From a candidate division WS1 bacterium (GTDB taxonomy: Bacteria > Armatimonadota > Zipacnadia > Zipacnadales > Zipacnadaceae): a stretch of 36,585 nt of DNA. The notes under the pieces are model-generated. The model was not told the origin of the DNA. It saw nothing but the letters and a program-made list of their open reading frames with translations, and searched no databases. Positions 25,019 to 33,127 of this stretch are shown here, in pieces (positions within the stretch are counted from its first letter, which is position 1; each line of letters starts with the position of its first letter). The stretch covers positions 1-36,585 of the forward strand of contig JAAYIR010000083.1 in NCBI GenBank assembly GCA_012523355.1, written 5' to 3'. The translations under genes were made by a program, and so were the position numbers.

Positions 25019-26170
25019 GTGGACTTTGCTTTCACTGAGGAGCAACAAGACATCTTTGCCGCGGTAGACGAGTTGTGTGAGGAGTTCTTCGCGCCGCGCG
25101 CCGAGGAAGTGGATGAGGCTGGCGCCTGGCCGCAAGAGAATGCGGACATGATGGCTCAGAGCGACCTGATGGGTGTACCCGTGCCCGAGGAATACGGTGG
25201 CATGGGGATGGGGTTCCTGGAATGGGCGATCATTGGGGAGAAGCTCTCCTCGGCATGCACAACCTCCGGAGCCATCTTCGGAGCGCATATGCTGTGCGTC
25301 TATCCCCTCATGTTCTTCGCCACCGAGGAGCAGAAGCAGAAGTACCTCATCCCCCTGGCCAAAGGTGAGCACGTTGGGGCCTTTGGTCTCACCGAGCCGA
25401 ACGCCGGTTCCGATGCCGGTAACGTGCAGACTCGCGCCGAACTCAAGGGCGACGAATACATACTCAACGGGAGCAAGGTCTTTATCACTAACGCTGGTGA
25501 GGCGCAGACCTACGTGGTCATTGGCAACGTCGCTCCCGAGACGGGCACCCGCGGGTTGACCGCTTTCATCGTCGAGAAGGGCTTCCCCGGTTTCGAGTTC
25601 GGCAAGAATGAGAAGAAGATGGCCTACGGCTCGCTGCCCAATCGCGAGCTGATCTTCAACGACTGTCGCGTGCCGGTGGAGAACGTCTTGTACAAGCCGC
25701 GTGGAGGCTTTCGCGTCGCCATGCAGACCCTGGACGTGGGCCGCATTGGCATGGCCATCGGCGCTGTGGGCCTGGCTGCCAACGCATTGCAGAAGGCCGT
25801 AGCCTATTCTCAGGCCCGGGTGCAGTTCGATCGGCCCATCTGCGAGTTTCAGATGGTGCAGAAGATGCTGGCCGACATGACCGTAGACCTGGAGGCCGGG
25901 CGCTGGTTGACCTACAACGCGGCCTGGCGCAAGGATCAGGGACTGAACTTCGAGAAGGAAGCCGCAATGGCCAAGCTTTACACCTCCGAGATGTGTGGAC
26001 GGGTGACGGACCATGCAGTCCAGATCCACGGTGGCTATGGCTATACCAGGGAATATGGTGTTGAGCGACTGTTTCGGGAAGCGAAGCTGTTCGAGATTGT
26101 GGAAGGTACCTCTGAGATCCAGCGCCTGGTCATCGCGAACAAGCTGCTCAAGGAGATACGCAAGAAGTAA
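25019..26170 (+). CDS. Acyl-CoA dehydrogenase (Bcd-like)
   Basis: This FAD enzyme interconverts acyl- and enoyl-thioesters and exchanges electrons with ETF. The 383-residue product has [40 protein letters not shown] and [20 protein letters not shown] for FAD binding, [40 protein letters not shown] and the catalytic base E362 in [14 protein letters not shown]. It resembles the short-chain butyryl-CoA dehydrogenase group. GTG 25019 has AAGGGAGG 7 nt upstream. Its neighbours are etfB and a ferredoxin-fused etfA, as in Bcd/Etf complexes, but the set lies inside a fatty-acid synthesis cluster. Whether it oxidises acyl-CoA or reduces enoyl-CoA or enoyl-ACP cannot be told from sequence. Confidence 0.93.
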   Translation: MDFAFTEEQQDIFAAVDELCEEFFAPRAEEVDEAGAWPQENADMMAQSDLMGVPVPEEYGGMGMGFLEWAIIGEKLSSACTTSGAIFGAHMLCVYPLMFFATEEQKQKYLIPLAKGEHVGAFGLTEPNAGSDAGNVQTRAELKGDEYILNGSKVFITNAGEAQTYVVIGNVAPETGTRGLTAFIVEKGFPGFEFGKNEKKMAYGSLPNRELIFNDCRVPVENVLYKPRGGFRVAMQTLDVGRIGMAIGAVGLAANALQKAVAYSQARVQFDRPICEFQMVQKMLADMTVDLEAGRWLTYNAAWRKDQGLNFEKEAAMAKLYTSEMCGRVTDHAVQIHGGYGYTREYGVERLFREAKLFEIVEGTSEIQRLVIANKLLKEIRKK

Positions 26171-26290
26171 TCACGCGTCGTCTCCCGTCATCCCTGGTAG
26201 CGCAGGGAGGAAAGGCACCTCCGCAATAGGCACCAGCAGTCGCTGTCGCTAGGGCTCACCAACCACCGGCCTCCGGCCTTTGAGGACACC

Positions 26291-27073
26291 ATGAATATCA
26301 TTGTCTGCATCAAGCAGGTTCCCGACACCACTGAAGTGCGGATTGATCCTTCCACCGGCACGCTGGTGCGCGAAGGCGTCCCGAGCATCATCAACCCCTT
26401 TGATGAAAACGCGATCGAGGCGGCCCTGCAACTGGTGGAGGCCCACGGGGGCTGTGTCACCATCCTGACCATGGGTCCGCCGCAAGCCGAGCAGGCCCTG
26501 CGCGACGCTCTGGCCATGGGTGCGGACCGGGCCGTGTTGATCTGCGATCGTGCCTTCGCCGGCTCGGATACGCTGGCGACCAGTTACACCCTGGCGCAGG
26601 CCATTCGCAGCCTGGGTGATTTTGACCTCATTCTGTGTGGCAAGCAGGCTTTTGACGGAGACACCGCCCAGGTCGGACCGGGCCTGGCGGAGCAACTGGG
26701 CCTCCCGCAGGTCACCTACGCGATCAACATCGAGGTGGACGGAAAAAAGGTGCGGGTCAAGCGTCTGCTCGATGATCGCTTTGAGGTGGTGGAGACCCGT
26801 CTGCCGGCGCTCCTGACCGTCGTGAAACAGATCAACGACCCACGGCATGCGGGTCTGCGCGGAGTCATGAAAGCGCGCAAGGCGGAGATCCCCGTGCTCA
26901 CTGCCGGGGATATCGAGGCCGACATAACGCGGTGCGGGTTGAACGGTTCGCCCACGAACGTGGTACGGGTTTTCTCGCCGCAGCGTCATGGCCAGGGCGA
27001 GAAGCTGGAGGGCGAGCCGGACGAAGTCGCCCGGCAGCTCTTCGAGAAGCTGCATACCGCTCAGATAGTCTAG
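26291..27073 (+). CDS. etfB: Electron transfer flavoprotein beta subunit
   Basis: EtfB holds FAD or AMP and pairs with EtfA to carry electrons between acyl-CoA dehydrogenase and other carriers. The 260-residue product has MNIIVCIKQVPDTTEVRIDP, INPFDENAIEAALQL, VTILTMGPPQAEQALRDALA, DRAFAGSDTLATSYTLAQAI and CGKQAFDGDTAQVGPGLAEQ, close in pattern to EtfB of anaerobes with Bcd/Etf or CarDE-type electron bifurcation. GAGG lies 6 nt before ATG 26291. The 120-bp gap after the dehydrogenase gene holds no gene or clear promoter. Confidence 0.94.
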   Translation: MNIIVCIKQVPDTTEVRIDPSTGTLVREGVPSIINPFDENAIEAALQLVEAHGGCVTILTMGPPQAEQALRDALAMGADRAVLICDRAFAGSDTLATSYTLAQAIRSLGDFDLILCGKQAFDGDTAQVGPGLAEQLGLPQVTYAINIEVDGKKVRVKRLLDDRFEVVETRLPALLTVVKQINDPRHAGLRGVMKARKAEIPVLTAGDIEADITRCGLNGSPTNVVRVFSPQRHGQGEKLEGEPDEVARQLFEKLHTAQIV

Positions 27074-27146
27074 TACAGTAGAATCGGGCCTGACCGGATG
27101 CCGCGGGCTCAGGTCCGCCCCTGCGGCGATACGCACTGGAGGACGG

Positions 27147-28346
27147 ATGAGTATCTCTCTTAACAAGGATGTCTGCACGGGCTGCAAGCTCTGTCTGAGC
27201 TCCTGCCCATACGGCGCCATAGTCATTACTGACGGCAAGGCAGAGATCACCGAGGCCTGCACCCTGTGTGGCGCCTGCGTGGCCTCCTGCCCGGTCTCGG
27301 CGATCGTGCTGGAGGTAATCCCCAAGGAGCAGGTGGACACCAGTCAGTACAGCGGCGTATGGGTGGTTGCCGAGGTGCACGATGAGCATCTGGCTGGTGT
27401 GTCGCTCGAACTGCTGGGCGAGGGGCGCAAGCTCGCCGACACCCTGCAAGTGCCGCTTAGTCTGGTGCTGCTCGGCGAGCAGGTAGAGGGCCTGGCCCTG
27501 GTCGCCGGGGAGTTTGGCGCGGATCGGGTGTTTCTGGTCCAGCATCCGGTGCTTGCCCAGTACCGCACCGCTCCTTTCACGGATGTCATCTCCGGTCTGA
27601 TCAATCGCGAAAAGCCCGAGATTGTGCTCTTTGGCGCCACCCCCATGGGTCGCGATCTGGCCTCGCGCATTGCCGCGCGCATCGGCGCTGGTCTCACCGC
27701 CGACTGCACCGGCCTGGAGATTGACCCCGGCGAGCGCCTGCTCCTGCAGACCCGTCCGGCTTTTGGCGGGAACGTCATGGCCACCATCGTCTGCCGTCAT
27801 GCTCGCCCGCAGATGGCCACCGTCCGGCCCAAGGTCATGAGCAAGGCGGAGCCGCAACCAGGTCACGAGCCGGAGGTCATTCCGGTCAGCGTGGACCTGG
27901 ACGAGCGGCGGGTGGCAACGAAGATCCTGGAGATACTTCGCGAGGACTCTGGCTCCCAGGTCAATCTGCAGGAGGCGGACATCATCGTCTCCGGCGGTCG
28001 CGGTCTGGGCAAGGCCGAGAACTTCAAGTACATCGAGGAACTGGCTGCGGCCCTGGGCGGTGCTGTGGGCGCCTCTCGCGCGACCGTGGATGCTGGCTGG
28101 ATTCCTGCCTACCATCAAGTGGGGCAGACGGGTAAAACCGTGCATCCCAAGCTGTATGTGGCCTGTGGGATCTCCGGCGCCGTACAACACTTGGCGGGCA
28201 TGTCTTCCTCGGACTGCATTGTGGCTATCAACAAGGATCCACATGCCCCGATCTTCGATGTCGCGCACTTTGGGATCGTTGGGGATCTGTTCGAGGTCAT
28301 TCCCGCCCTGGTCAAGGAGATCCAGCGGGCTAACGGTGGCGACTAG
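27147..28346 (+). CDS. etfA: Ferredoxin-fused electron transfer flavoprotein alpha subunit
   Basis: The 399-residue product begins with a 2x[4Fe-4S] ferredoxin domain: C10, C13, C16, C20 ([12 protein letters not shown]) and C38, C41, C44, C48 ([12 protein letters not shown]). Then follow the EtfA N-terminal domain and a C-terminal FAD domain with [40 protein letters not shown] and [20 protein letters not shown] ending in [10 protein letters not shown]. The fused ferredoxin is known in several anaerobes, for example in Etf partners of caffeyl-CoA reductase and lactate dehydrogenase complexes, where it may wire electrons to ferredoxin. The 73-bp etfB-etfA gap contains an imperfect 8-bp stem (27086-27116). 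The start is ATG 27147, with GGAGGA upstream. Confidence 0.95.
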   Translation: MSISLNKDVCTGCKLCLSSCPYGAIVITDGKAEITEACTLCGACVASCPVSAIVLEVIPKEQVDTSQYSGVWVVAEVHDEHLAGVSLELLGEGRKLADTLQVPLSLVLLGEQVEGLALVAGEFGADRVFLVQHPVLAQYRTAPFTDVISGLINREKPEIVLFGATPMGRDLASRIAARIGAGLTADCTGLEIDPGERLLLQTRPAFGGNVMATIVCRHARPQMATVRPKVMSKAEPQPGHEPEVIPVSVDLDERRVATKILEILREDSGSQVNLQEADIIVSGGRGLGKAENFKYIEELAAALGGAVGASRATVDAGWIPAYHQVGQTGKTVHPKLYVACGISGAVQHLAGMSSSDCIVAINKDPHAPIFDVAHFGIVGDLFEVIPALVKEIQRANGGD

Positions 28347-28348
28347 CT

Positions 28349-28765
28349 ATGGACTGGGAACTGCGGCCCGCAACCAGTGAAGATCTCTCAGTTATCGAAG
28401 CTGTGGCCCTGCGGGAGCAGCTTGATAGTCGCAACGCCCGGCCCGAGGAGTTCATCATCGCCGAGCTGCAAAGCGAGGTGGTCGGTTTCGGGCGCCTGAT
28501 CCATCATAAGGAGTGCTGGGAGATCGCTTGCCTGTACGTAGCGCGCGACTTGCGACGCCTGGGTCTGGGTACCGATATTGTCAATGCTTTGCTGGAGCGC
28601 GGGAGCGAGGATCTGCCCGTGTATGCAGTGACCAGTCTGCCCGAGTTCTTTGCGACGCTGGGCTTTGTGCCCGTCGAGAAAGCGCCACCATGTATGCGCA
28701 GCAAGCGGGACTACTGCCGCTCGGCCTTTGAGGACAAGGTCACTATCATGGTCTTGGAGAGATAG
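28349..28765 (+). CDS. GNAT family N-acetyltransferase
   Basis: The 138-residue product is a single GNAT domain. WELRPATSEDLSVIEAV is the N-terminal beta strand and helix, IACLYVARDLRRLGLGTDIV is motif A with the R-R-x-G-x-G acetyl-CoA pyrophosphate loop, and FFATLGFVPVEKAPPCM is the C-terminal part. The overall look resembles the short ArgA-like N-acetylglutamate synthase acetyltransferases (PEEFIIAELQSEVVGFGRL), but substrate is not proven. It begins two bases after the etfA stop, so it is almost certainly co-transcribed with the acd-etf genes. Confidence 0.85.
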   Translation: MDWELRPATSEDLSVIEAVALREQLDSRNARPEEFIIAELQSEVVGFGRLIHHKECWEIACLYVARDLRRLGLGTDIVNALLERGSEDLPVYAVTSLPEFFATLGFVPVEKAPPCMRSKRDYCRSAFEDKVTIMVLER

Positions 28766-29090
28766 TCGTACGCTCGTTGAGTAGGACTCCCATGCACCCG
28801 TTCACCTCCACCACCACACTTGCCACGCCACTGGTCCGCAGCCAGTTGGGCTTCCGGATGGGGCTCGCGCGCGTGGCGGTCGGCCGCACGCCCGCGCACG
28901 TGCCGGTACGTTTCCCCGGTGGTGAGGAGCAAGTGCTCTGGTTCACGCCGCTATGCTACAACACTTCATGCCTCAGCTACTACGAGACGCCGATTGTCTT
29001 CTCTCCTGCCGGCGGTAGGACGGGCGTCTCGCCCCTCCAGGGCGGCGGAGTGTCAGGCGAGACGCCTGACCTACCGAGACGGGTGGGAGC
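28766..29090 (+). other. 325-bp gap before fabD: unassigned ORF and repeat
   Basis: This is the longest stretch in the window without a confident gene. An open frame runs from TTG 28777 or ATG 28792 to 29094. It gives 100-105 residues with no recognisable domain (for example GGEEQVLWFTPLCYNTSCLS) and its TGA overlaps the fabD ATG as ATGA. Its last third is translated through the palindromic repeat at 29014-29075, which argues against a conserved protein. The upstream ribosome-binding site is weak. I treat it as possible but unproven coding sequence, perhaps a decayed gene with a repeat inserted. Confidence 0.4.
29014..29075. repeat. REPIN-like palindrome doublet, copy near fabD (full)
   Basis: This 62-bp element has the outer ends GGTAGGA (29014-29020) and CCTACC-type CTACC (29071-29075), a left arm GGACGGGCGTCTCGCCCCTCC, and a right arm with a perfect 8-bp stem GTCAGGCG-AGA-CGCCTGAC (29052-29070). 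The plan is the same as at 7722-7777, with a longer spacer between arms. It ends 15 bp before the fabD start. Confidence 0.72.
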
Positions 29091-30023
29091 ATGAGCGCCG
29101 TAGCCTTTCTCTTTCCCGGGCAGGGCTCGCAGTTCGTGGGTATGGCCGCCGACCTCGCGGAGACCTTTCCCCCGGCTGCACAGACCCTGGCCGAGGCGGA
29201 TGAAGCGCTGGGCTTGGCACTCAGCGGAACCCTGCGCGAGGGGCCGGCGGACGCCCTCACGGCCACGGAGGTCGCTCAGCCGGCGATCCTGGCGCACAGC
29301 GTCGCCGTGTGGCGAGTGCTGGCGGAGGCCGGGATTGAGCCAGACTGGGTTGCGGGCCATTCCCTGGGTGAGTATTCGGCCCTGGTGGCGGCCGGGGGCT
29401 TGGAGTTCGCCGCGGCCTTGCGCCTCGTTCGCGAGCGGGGGCTGGCCATGGCCGCCGCTGGCCTGGCGGTCCCAGGGACCATGGCCGCAGTGATTGGTCT
29501 GGAAGACGAGGGAGTAGAAGCGGCAGTTGAGCAGGCCAAGGAGGTAGGCGTGGTGGTGGTGGCGAACTACAACTCGCCCGGGCAAGTGGTGATATCTGGC
29601 GAGCCCGAGGCTGTACAGCATGCCGGAATGCTAGCCAAGGCTGCCGGGGCACGCGGGGTCATGCCGCTGAAGGTGAGCGGCGCCTTTCACTCGCCGCTAA
29701 TGCAGCCGGCAGCGCAGCGAATGCAGCCGCTGCTGGAGGCAGCGCCGATCGCCGATACGCGCGTCCCGCTGGTCAGCAATGTGGACGCCGAGCCGCGGCG
29801 AGACGCTGCCGGGCTGCGGGAGGCGTTACGGCGGCAGATCACGGGCAGTGTTCGTTGGACCGCGAGTGTTCAGCGCCTTATTTCCGCGGGCGCCGACCTT
29901 TTTGTCGAGGTCGGACCGGGAGACGTACTCACCAGGTTGATGAAACGTATCGCGCCGGAAGCCGAAGCCTTAGCCACCTCAGACCTTGCCGGGGTGCGGG
30001 CGGCGCTGGCGCGCTTTTCCTGA
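29091..30023 (+). CDS. fabD: Malonyl-CoA:ACP transacylase FabD
   Basis: FabD loads malonyl groups onto ACP for chain elongation. The 310-residue product has AFLFPGQGSQFVGM at the N-terminus, the nucleophile S91 in GHSLGEYSALV, H200 in KVSGAFHSPLM, an Arg-containing RERGLAM segment and FVEVGPGDVLTRLMKR near the end. The start ATG 29091 has only a modest GGTGGGAG ribosome-binding site. In many bacteria fabK or plsX/fabH directly precedes it; here the acd-etf-GNAT genes and a repeat do. Confidence 0.96.
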   Translation: MSAVAFLFPGQGSQFVGMAADLAETFPPAAQTLAEADEALGLALSGTLREGPADALTATEVAQPAILAHSVAVWRVLAEAGIEPDWVAGHSLGEYSALVAAGGLEFAAALRLVRERGLAMAAAGLAVPGTMAAVIGLEDEGVEAAVEQAKEVGVVVVANYNSPGQVVISGEPEAVQHAGMLAKAAGARGVMPLKVSGAFHSPLMQPAAQRMQPLLEAAPIADTRVPLVSNVDAEPRRDAAGLREALRRQITGSVRWTASVQRLISAGADLFVEVGPGDVLTRLMKRIAPEAEALATSDLAGVRAALARFS

Positions 30024-30044
30024 GCACACAGGGAGGGACTGGGC

Positions 30045-30785
30045 TTGCCTCTGACTGGTCAAGTAGCGCTAGTTACCGGGTCCGGCCGTGGCATTGGCCG
30101 CGCGATCGCGCTGGCCCTCGCTGAGGCCGGGGCTGACCTGGTCATCAATGACGTGGATCAGGCCTCGGGTGAGGCTACGGTGGCTGACCTTGAGGCCCTG
30201 GGGAGGCAGGCGATCTTCCAGGCCGCGGATGTGGTTGACGAGGCCCAGGTGGAAGCCATGATCGAGGCTGTAGTGGCTCACTTTGGGCGGCTGGATATTC
30301 TGGTGAACAATGCCGGGCTGACTCGGGACGGCCTGTTGGTGCGCATGACCGAGGAGCAGTGGGATCTGGTACTCGACGTGAACCTTAAGGGCGCCTTCAA
30401 CTGCACGAAAGCTGCGGCACGTCCCATGATGAAGGCGCGTGCCGGGCGCATCATCAATATTGCCTCCATAGCCGGTATCACCGGGAATCCGGGACAGGCC
30501 AACTACTCGGCATCCAAGGGCGGCTTGATCGCCCTCACCAAGACCTCGGCGCTGGAGCTGGCCCGTCGTGGAATCAACTGCAATGCGGTGGCGCCCGGCT
30601 TCATCGAGACCGCCATGACCGAGCAGCTCTCGGAAGAGGTTCGCGCCGGGTGGCTGGAGCGTATACCCCTGGGCCGTGGAGGCACGCCCGAGGAGGTTGC
30701 CGCGGCCGTGGTCTTCCTGGCCGGACGGGCTTCCGCGTACATGACCGGGCAAGTGCTGGTTGTGGACGGTGGCATGGTCATGTGA
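30045..30785 (+). CDS. fabG: 3-oxoacyl-ACP reductase FabG
   Basis: FabG is the NADPH-dependent short-chain dehydrogenase that reduces the 3-keto group in each elongation round. The 246-residue product has the TGSGRGIG nucleotide loop, NNAGLTRDGLLVRM, the catalytic S141, Y154 and K158 (SIAGITGNPGQANYSASKGG), and a C-terminal YMTGQVLVVDGGMVM. The start is TTG 30045, supported by GGGAGG 8 nt upstream. It follows fabD by 21 nt. Confidence 0.96.
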   Translation: MPLTGQVALVTGSGRGIGRAIALALAEAGADLVINDVDQASGEATVADLEALGRQAIFQAADVVDEAQVEAMIEAVVAHFGRLDILVNNAGLTRDGLLVRMTEEQWDLVLDVNLKGAFNCTKAAARPMMKARAGRIINIASIAGITGNPGQANYSASKGGLIALTKTSALELARRGINCNAVAPGFIETAMTEQLSEEVRAGWLERIPLGRGGTPEEVAAAVVFLAGRASAYMTGQVLVVDGGMVM

Positions 30786-30891
30786 ATGGGCAGTCTGCGG
30801 TCGGCCGTTAGCAGTTGACCATCCGTTGACCTCTAACTGCTCGCCGCTAGCTGATAGAATAGTCGTGTGAATACATCGGAGGTGAAGTTGT
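30786..30891 (+). promoter_or_regulatory. acpP upstream region with extended -10 and inverted repeat
   Basis: This 106-bp spacer contains TGATAGAAT (30852-30860), which fits an extended -10. Two GTTGACC copies (30814-30820 and 30825-30831) lie 11 bp apart, and an inverted repeat AGCAGTT (30810-30816) / AACTGCT (30835-30841) flanks the second. The closest TTGACC is 23 bp from TAGAAT, too far for a standard -35, so recognition would rely on the extended -10. A separate acpP promoter is biologically sensible because ACP is needed in excess. The inverted repeat could be an operator. All of this is inference from sequence. Confidence 0.4.
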
Positions 30892-31131
30892 ATGGCGCTG
30901 TTTGAGCGAGTCCGTGACGTAATTGTGAGAGAACTTTCGGTCCCCGAAAGCAAGGTGACTGAGAGCGCCAGCTTTGACGGTGATCTGAGCGCTGATTCCC
31001 TGGACGTGGTGGAGCTGGTTATGGCCCTCGAGGATGAGTTCGACGTCGAGATCCCGGAGGCGGATGCCGAGAAGATCCGCACCGTCGGCGACGCCGTTCA
31101 CTACCTGGAGGGCAAGGGCATTACCGGGTAA
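30892..31131 (+). CDS. acpP: Acyl carrier protein
   Basis: ACP carries growing acyl chains on a phosphopantetheine arm. The 79-residue acidic product has the attachment serine S36 in [20 protein letters not shown] and ends with [12 protein letters not shown], of standard length. GGAGGTGAAG lies 7 nt upstream of ATG 30892, one of the strongest ribosome-binding sites here, as expected for an abundant protein. Placed between fabG and fabF as in most bacteria. Confidence 0.97.
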   Translation: MALFERVRDVIVRELSVPESKVTESASFDGDLSADSLDVVELVMALEDEFDVEIPEADAEKIRTVGDAVHYLEGKGITG

Positions 31132-31146
31132 TCAGGAGATAAGGGA

Positions 31147-32379
31147 ATGAGACGACGGATCGTCGTGACCGGGGCTGGGGTTATCAGCCCCGTGGGCAAT
31201 GACCTTGAGAGTCTGTGGGCAGCGTGCGTGGAAGGGCGCAGTGGCATTCGTCGCGTCACCCGTTTTGACGTCAGCCAGTACTCGACACAGATCGCGGCAG
31301 AGGTCCCGGACTTTGACCCTACCGCCCATCTGGATCCCAAGCTGGCCAAGCGCTGTGACCGCTTCTGCCAGCTTGGTCTCGCTGCGGCCCTCAACGCGCT
31401 GACCGACTCCAGTCTGGAGATCACCGCCGCCAACCGGCATCGGGTTGGGGTCCTGCTCAGCTCCGGTATTGGCGGCATGGCTACCTGGGAGGAGCAGTAC
31501 CGCCGTCTGCTGGACGGGGGCCCCTCCCGAGTCTCGCCCTTCCTGGTGCCGATGCTGATCGGCAACATGCTTTCCGGTGTCTTCTCCATGCTGACGGACG
31601 CCCGTGGCCCCAATTTGGCCGTCGTTACGGCCTGTGCCACCTCCGCACATGCCATTGGCATCGCCACCGACCTGATTCGCCTGGGCCGTGCGGACGCCTT
31701 TGTTGCCGGTGGGGCGGAGGCTGCAGTGGTCACGACGGCCTTTTCCGGCTTTTGTTCCTCCAGGGCTATGTCCCGACGTAATGACGATCCTGCTCATGCC
31801 TGTCGCCCCTTTGACCGGGATCGGGACGGGTTCGTGATGGGCGAGGGTGGGGCCGCGGTGGTGATTGAGGAGCTGGAGCATGCTCGCGCGCGAGGTGTCC
31901 CCCTGTTGGGCGAGGTGCTGGGCTATGGCATGAGTGGAGATGCCTTTCATATGACCGGGCCACGTCCGGATGGCTCGGGTGCAGCTCAGGCCATGCATGC
32001 CGCTATGGAGGACGCCAGGGTGGCTCCCGGTGACATCGGCTACCTCAATGCGCACGCGCCAGCAACGGTGGAGGGCGACGCCATGGAAGCTCAGGCCATC
32101 CAGGAGGTCTTTGGCGAGAGCGTACCGGTTTCCTCCACCAAACCAATTCATGGACACCTGTTGGGCGCCGCCGGGGCCACTGAGATGCTCATCTGCGTGG
32201 AAGCGATTCGGCGGGGCCTGGTCCCGCCCAGCCTGAACTGTGAGCAGCCGGAGGAGGGCCTGGGCATCAATGTGGTGCGTGGCGGTCCACTGAAGACGCC
32301 CGTAGAAGTGGCGCTCACCAATTCTTTCGGCTTCGGAGGCCACAATGCTTCGCTGGTGGTCGGCCCGCCGCCGGACTGA
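31147..32379 (+). CDS. fabF: Beta-ketoacyl-ACP synthase II FabF
   Basis: FabF elongates acyl-ACP with malonyl-ACP. The 410-residue product starts MRRRIVVTGAGVISPVGNDL and carries the catalytic triad C163 (VTACATSAHAIG), H303 (LNAHAPATVEGD) and H337 (IHGHLLGAAGATEM), with FGFGGHNASLVV at the end. The loop after H303 reads NAHAPAT rather than the usual NAHGTST, a local variation. The 3' end overlaps rnc by 35 nt. Confidence 0.95.
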   Translation: MRRRIVVTGAGVISPVGNDLESLWAACVEGRSGIRRVTRFDVSQYSTQIAAEVPDFDPTAHLDPKLAKRCDRFCQLGLAAALNALTDSSLEITAANRHRVGVLLSSGIGGMATWEEQYRRLLDGGPSRVSPFLVPMLIGNMLSGVFSMLTDARGPNLAVVTACATSAHAIGIATDLIRLGRADAFVAGGAEAAVVTTAFSGFCSSRAMSRRNDDPAHACRPFDRDRDGFVMGEGGAAVVIEELEHARARGVPLLGEVLGYGMSGDAFHMTGPRPDGSGAAQAMHAAMEDARVAPGDIGYLNAHAPATVEGDAMEAQAIQEVFGESVPVSSTKPIHGHLLGAAGATEMLICVEAIRRGLVPPSLNCEQPEEGLGINVVRGGPLKTPVEVALTNSFGFGGHNASLVVGPPPD

Positions 32380-33127
32380 GAGTCTCCCCGAGGCCTCGCG
32401 AGAGGATCAGTGGCGGTGCCTTGGCGAGAAGCTTGGTCTGCCGGCAATTGACGAAGACCTGCTCCGCCAGGCCTTCGCGCATCCCTCTTACGTGCGCGAG
32501 CACCGTTTGCCGCCGCATTCCTCGAACCAACGCCTGGAGTTTCTGGGCGATGCGGTCCTCGATCTCATCATCGCCGAGCATCTATACCTCCAATTCCCGG
32601 AAGAACCGGAGGGGGAGCTAACCCGGCGGAAAGCCGCCCTGGTTCGCAAGTCCACTCTGGCCGAGATCTCGCGCCAGCTGGGACTGGGGGAGAGGTTGCT
32701 CCTGGGCCATGGGGAAGAGGAGACCGGTGGACGGCGAAAGGCCTCGCTGCTTGCGGACGCCGTGGAGGCCCTGATCGGCGCGGTCTACCTGGCGACCGGC
32801 TGGGAGACCACGCGCCGCTTCGTCCTGGACCACTTCGCGGACTTGCTCGCCCAGGATGTCTCCGGGCCGGCGCAGGATGCCAAGACTTTGCTCCAGGAGA
32901 CGATTCAGTCACGCACCAAATGCCTGCCCTCCTATGAGTTGGTCCAGATCAGCGGTCCTCCGCATGAGCGGTGCTTTGAGGTCCGCGTCTGCTTTCAAGA
33001 CCAGGTACTCGGCGAGGGGAGTGGGACCGGCAAACGCGCAGCCGAGCAAGCCGCGGCCAAACAAGCCCTGGAGCGGCAGCAGGAGTGGTTGGGGTTACTG
33101 GAGGCCCGCGAGGATGCGGCCGACTGA
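32345..33127 (+). CDS. rnc: Ribonuclease III
   Basis: RNase III cleaves double-stranded RNA, including rRNA precursors. The 260-residue product has the signature NQRLEFLGDAVLDLIIAEHL with E65 and D69, and DAVEALIGAVYLATGW with D138 and E141, completing the metal site. A double-stranded RNA-binding domain (about 180-250) follows, with DAKTLLQETIQSRTKCLPSY and GSGTGKRAAEQAAAKQALER. ATG 32345 overlaps fabF; no in-frame start nearer the end of fabF has a better context. The fab-acpP-rnc linkage is common. Confidence 0.95.
   Translation: MLRWWSARRRTESLPEASREDQWRCLGEKLGLPAIDEDLLRQAFAHPSYVREHRLPPHSSNQRLEFLGDAVLDLIIAEHLYLQFPEEPEGELTRRKAALVRKSTLAEISRQLGLGERLLLGHGEEETGGRRKASLLADAVEALIGAVYLATGWETTRRFVLDHFADLLAQDVSGPAQDAKTLLQETIQSRTKCLPSYELVQISGPPHERCFEVRVCFQDQVLGEGSGTGKRAAEQAAAKQALERQQEWLGLLEAREDAAD

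Noticed and set aside
27086-27116. Stem in the etfB-etfA spacer as a terminator
   Set aside because: It contains a G-T pair and a 15-nt loop, no T-run follows, and the two genes must be co-expressed.
26898-28268. 456-codon minus-strand open frame opposite etfA
   Set aside because: EtfA on the + strand has complete cofactor motifs; the antisense frame is an artefact of GC-rich codon bias.
30069-31082. 337-codon minus-strand open frame opposite fabG/acpP
   Set aside because: It runs opposite two clear FASII genes with no recognisable motif; a GC-driven shadow.
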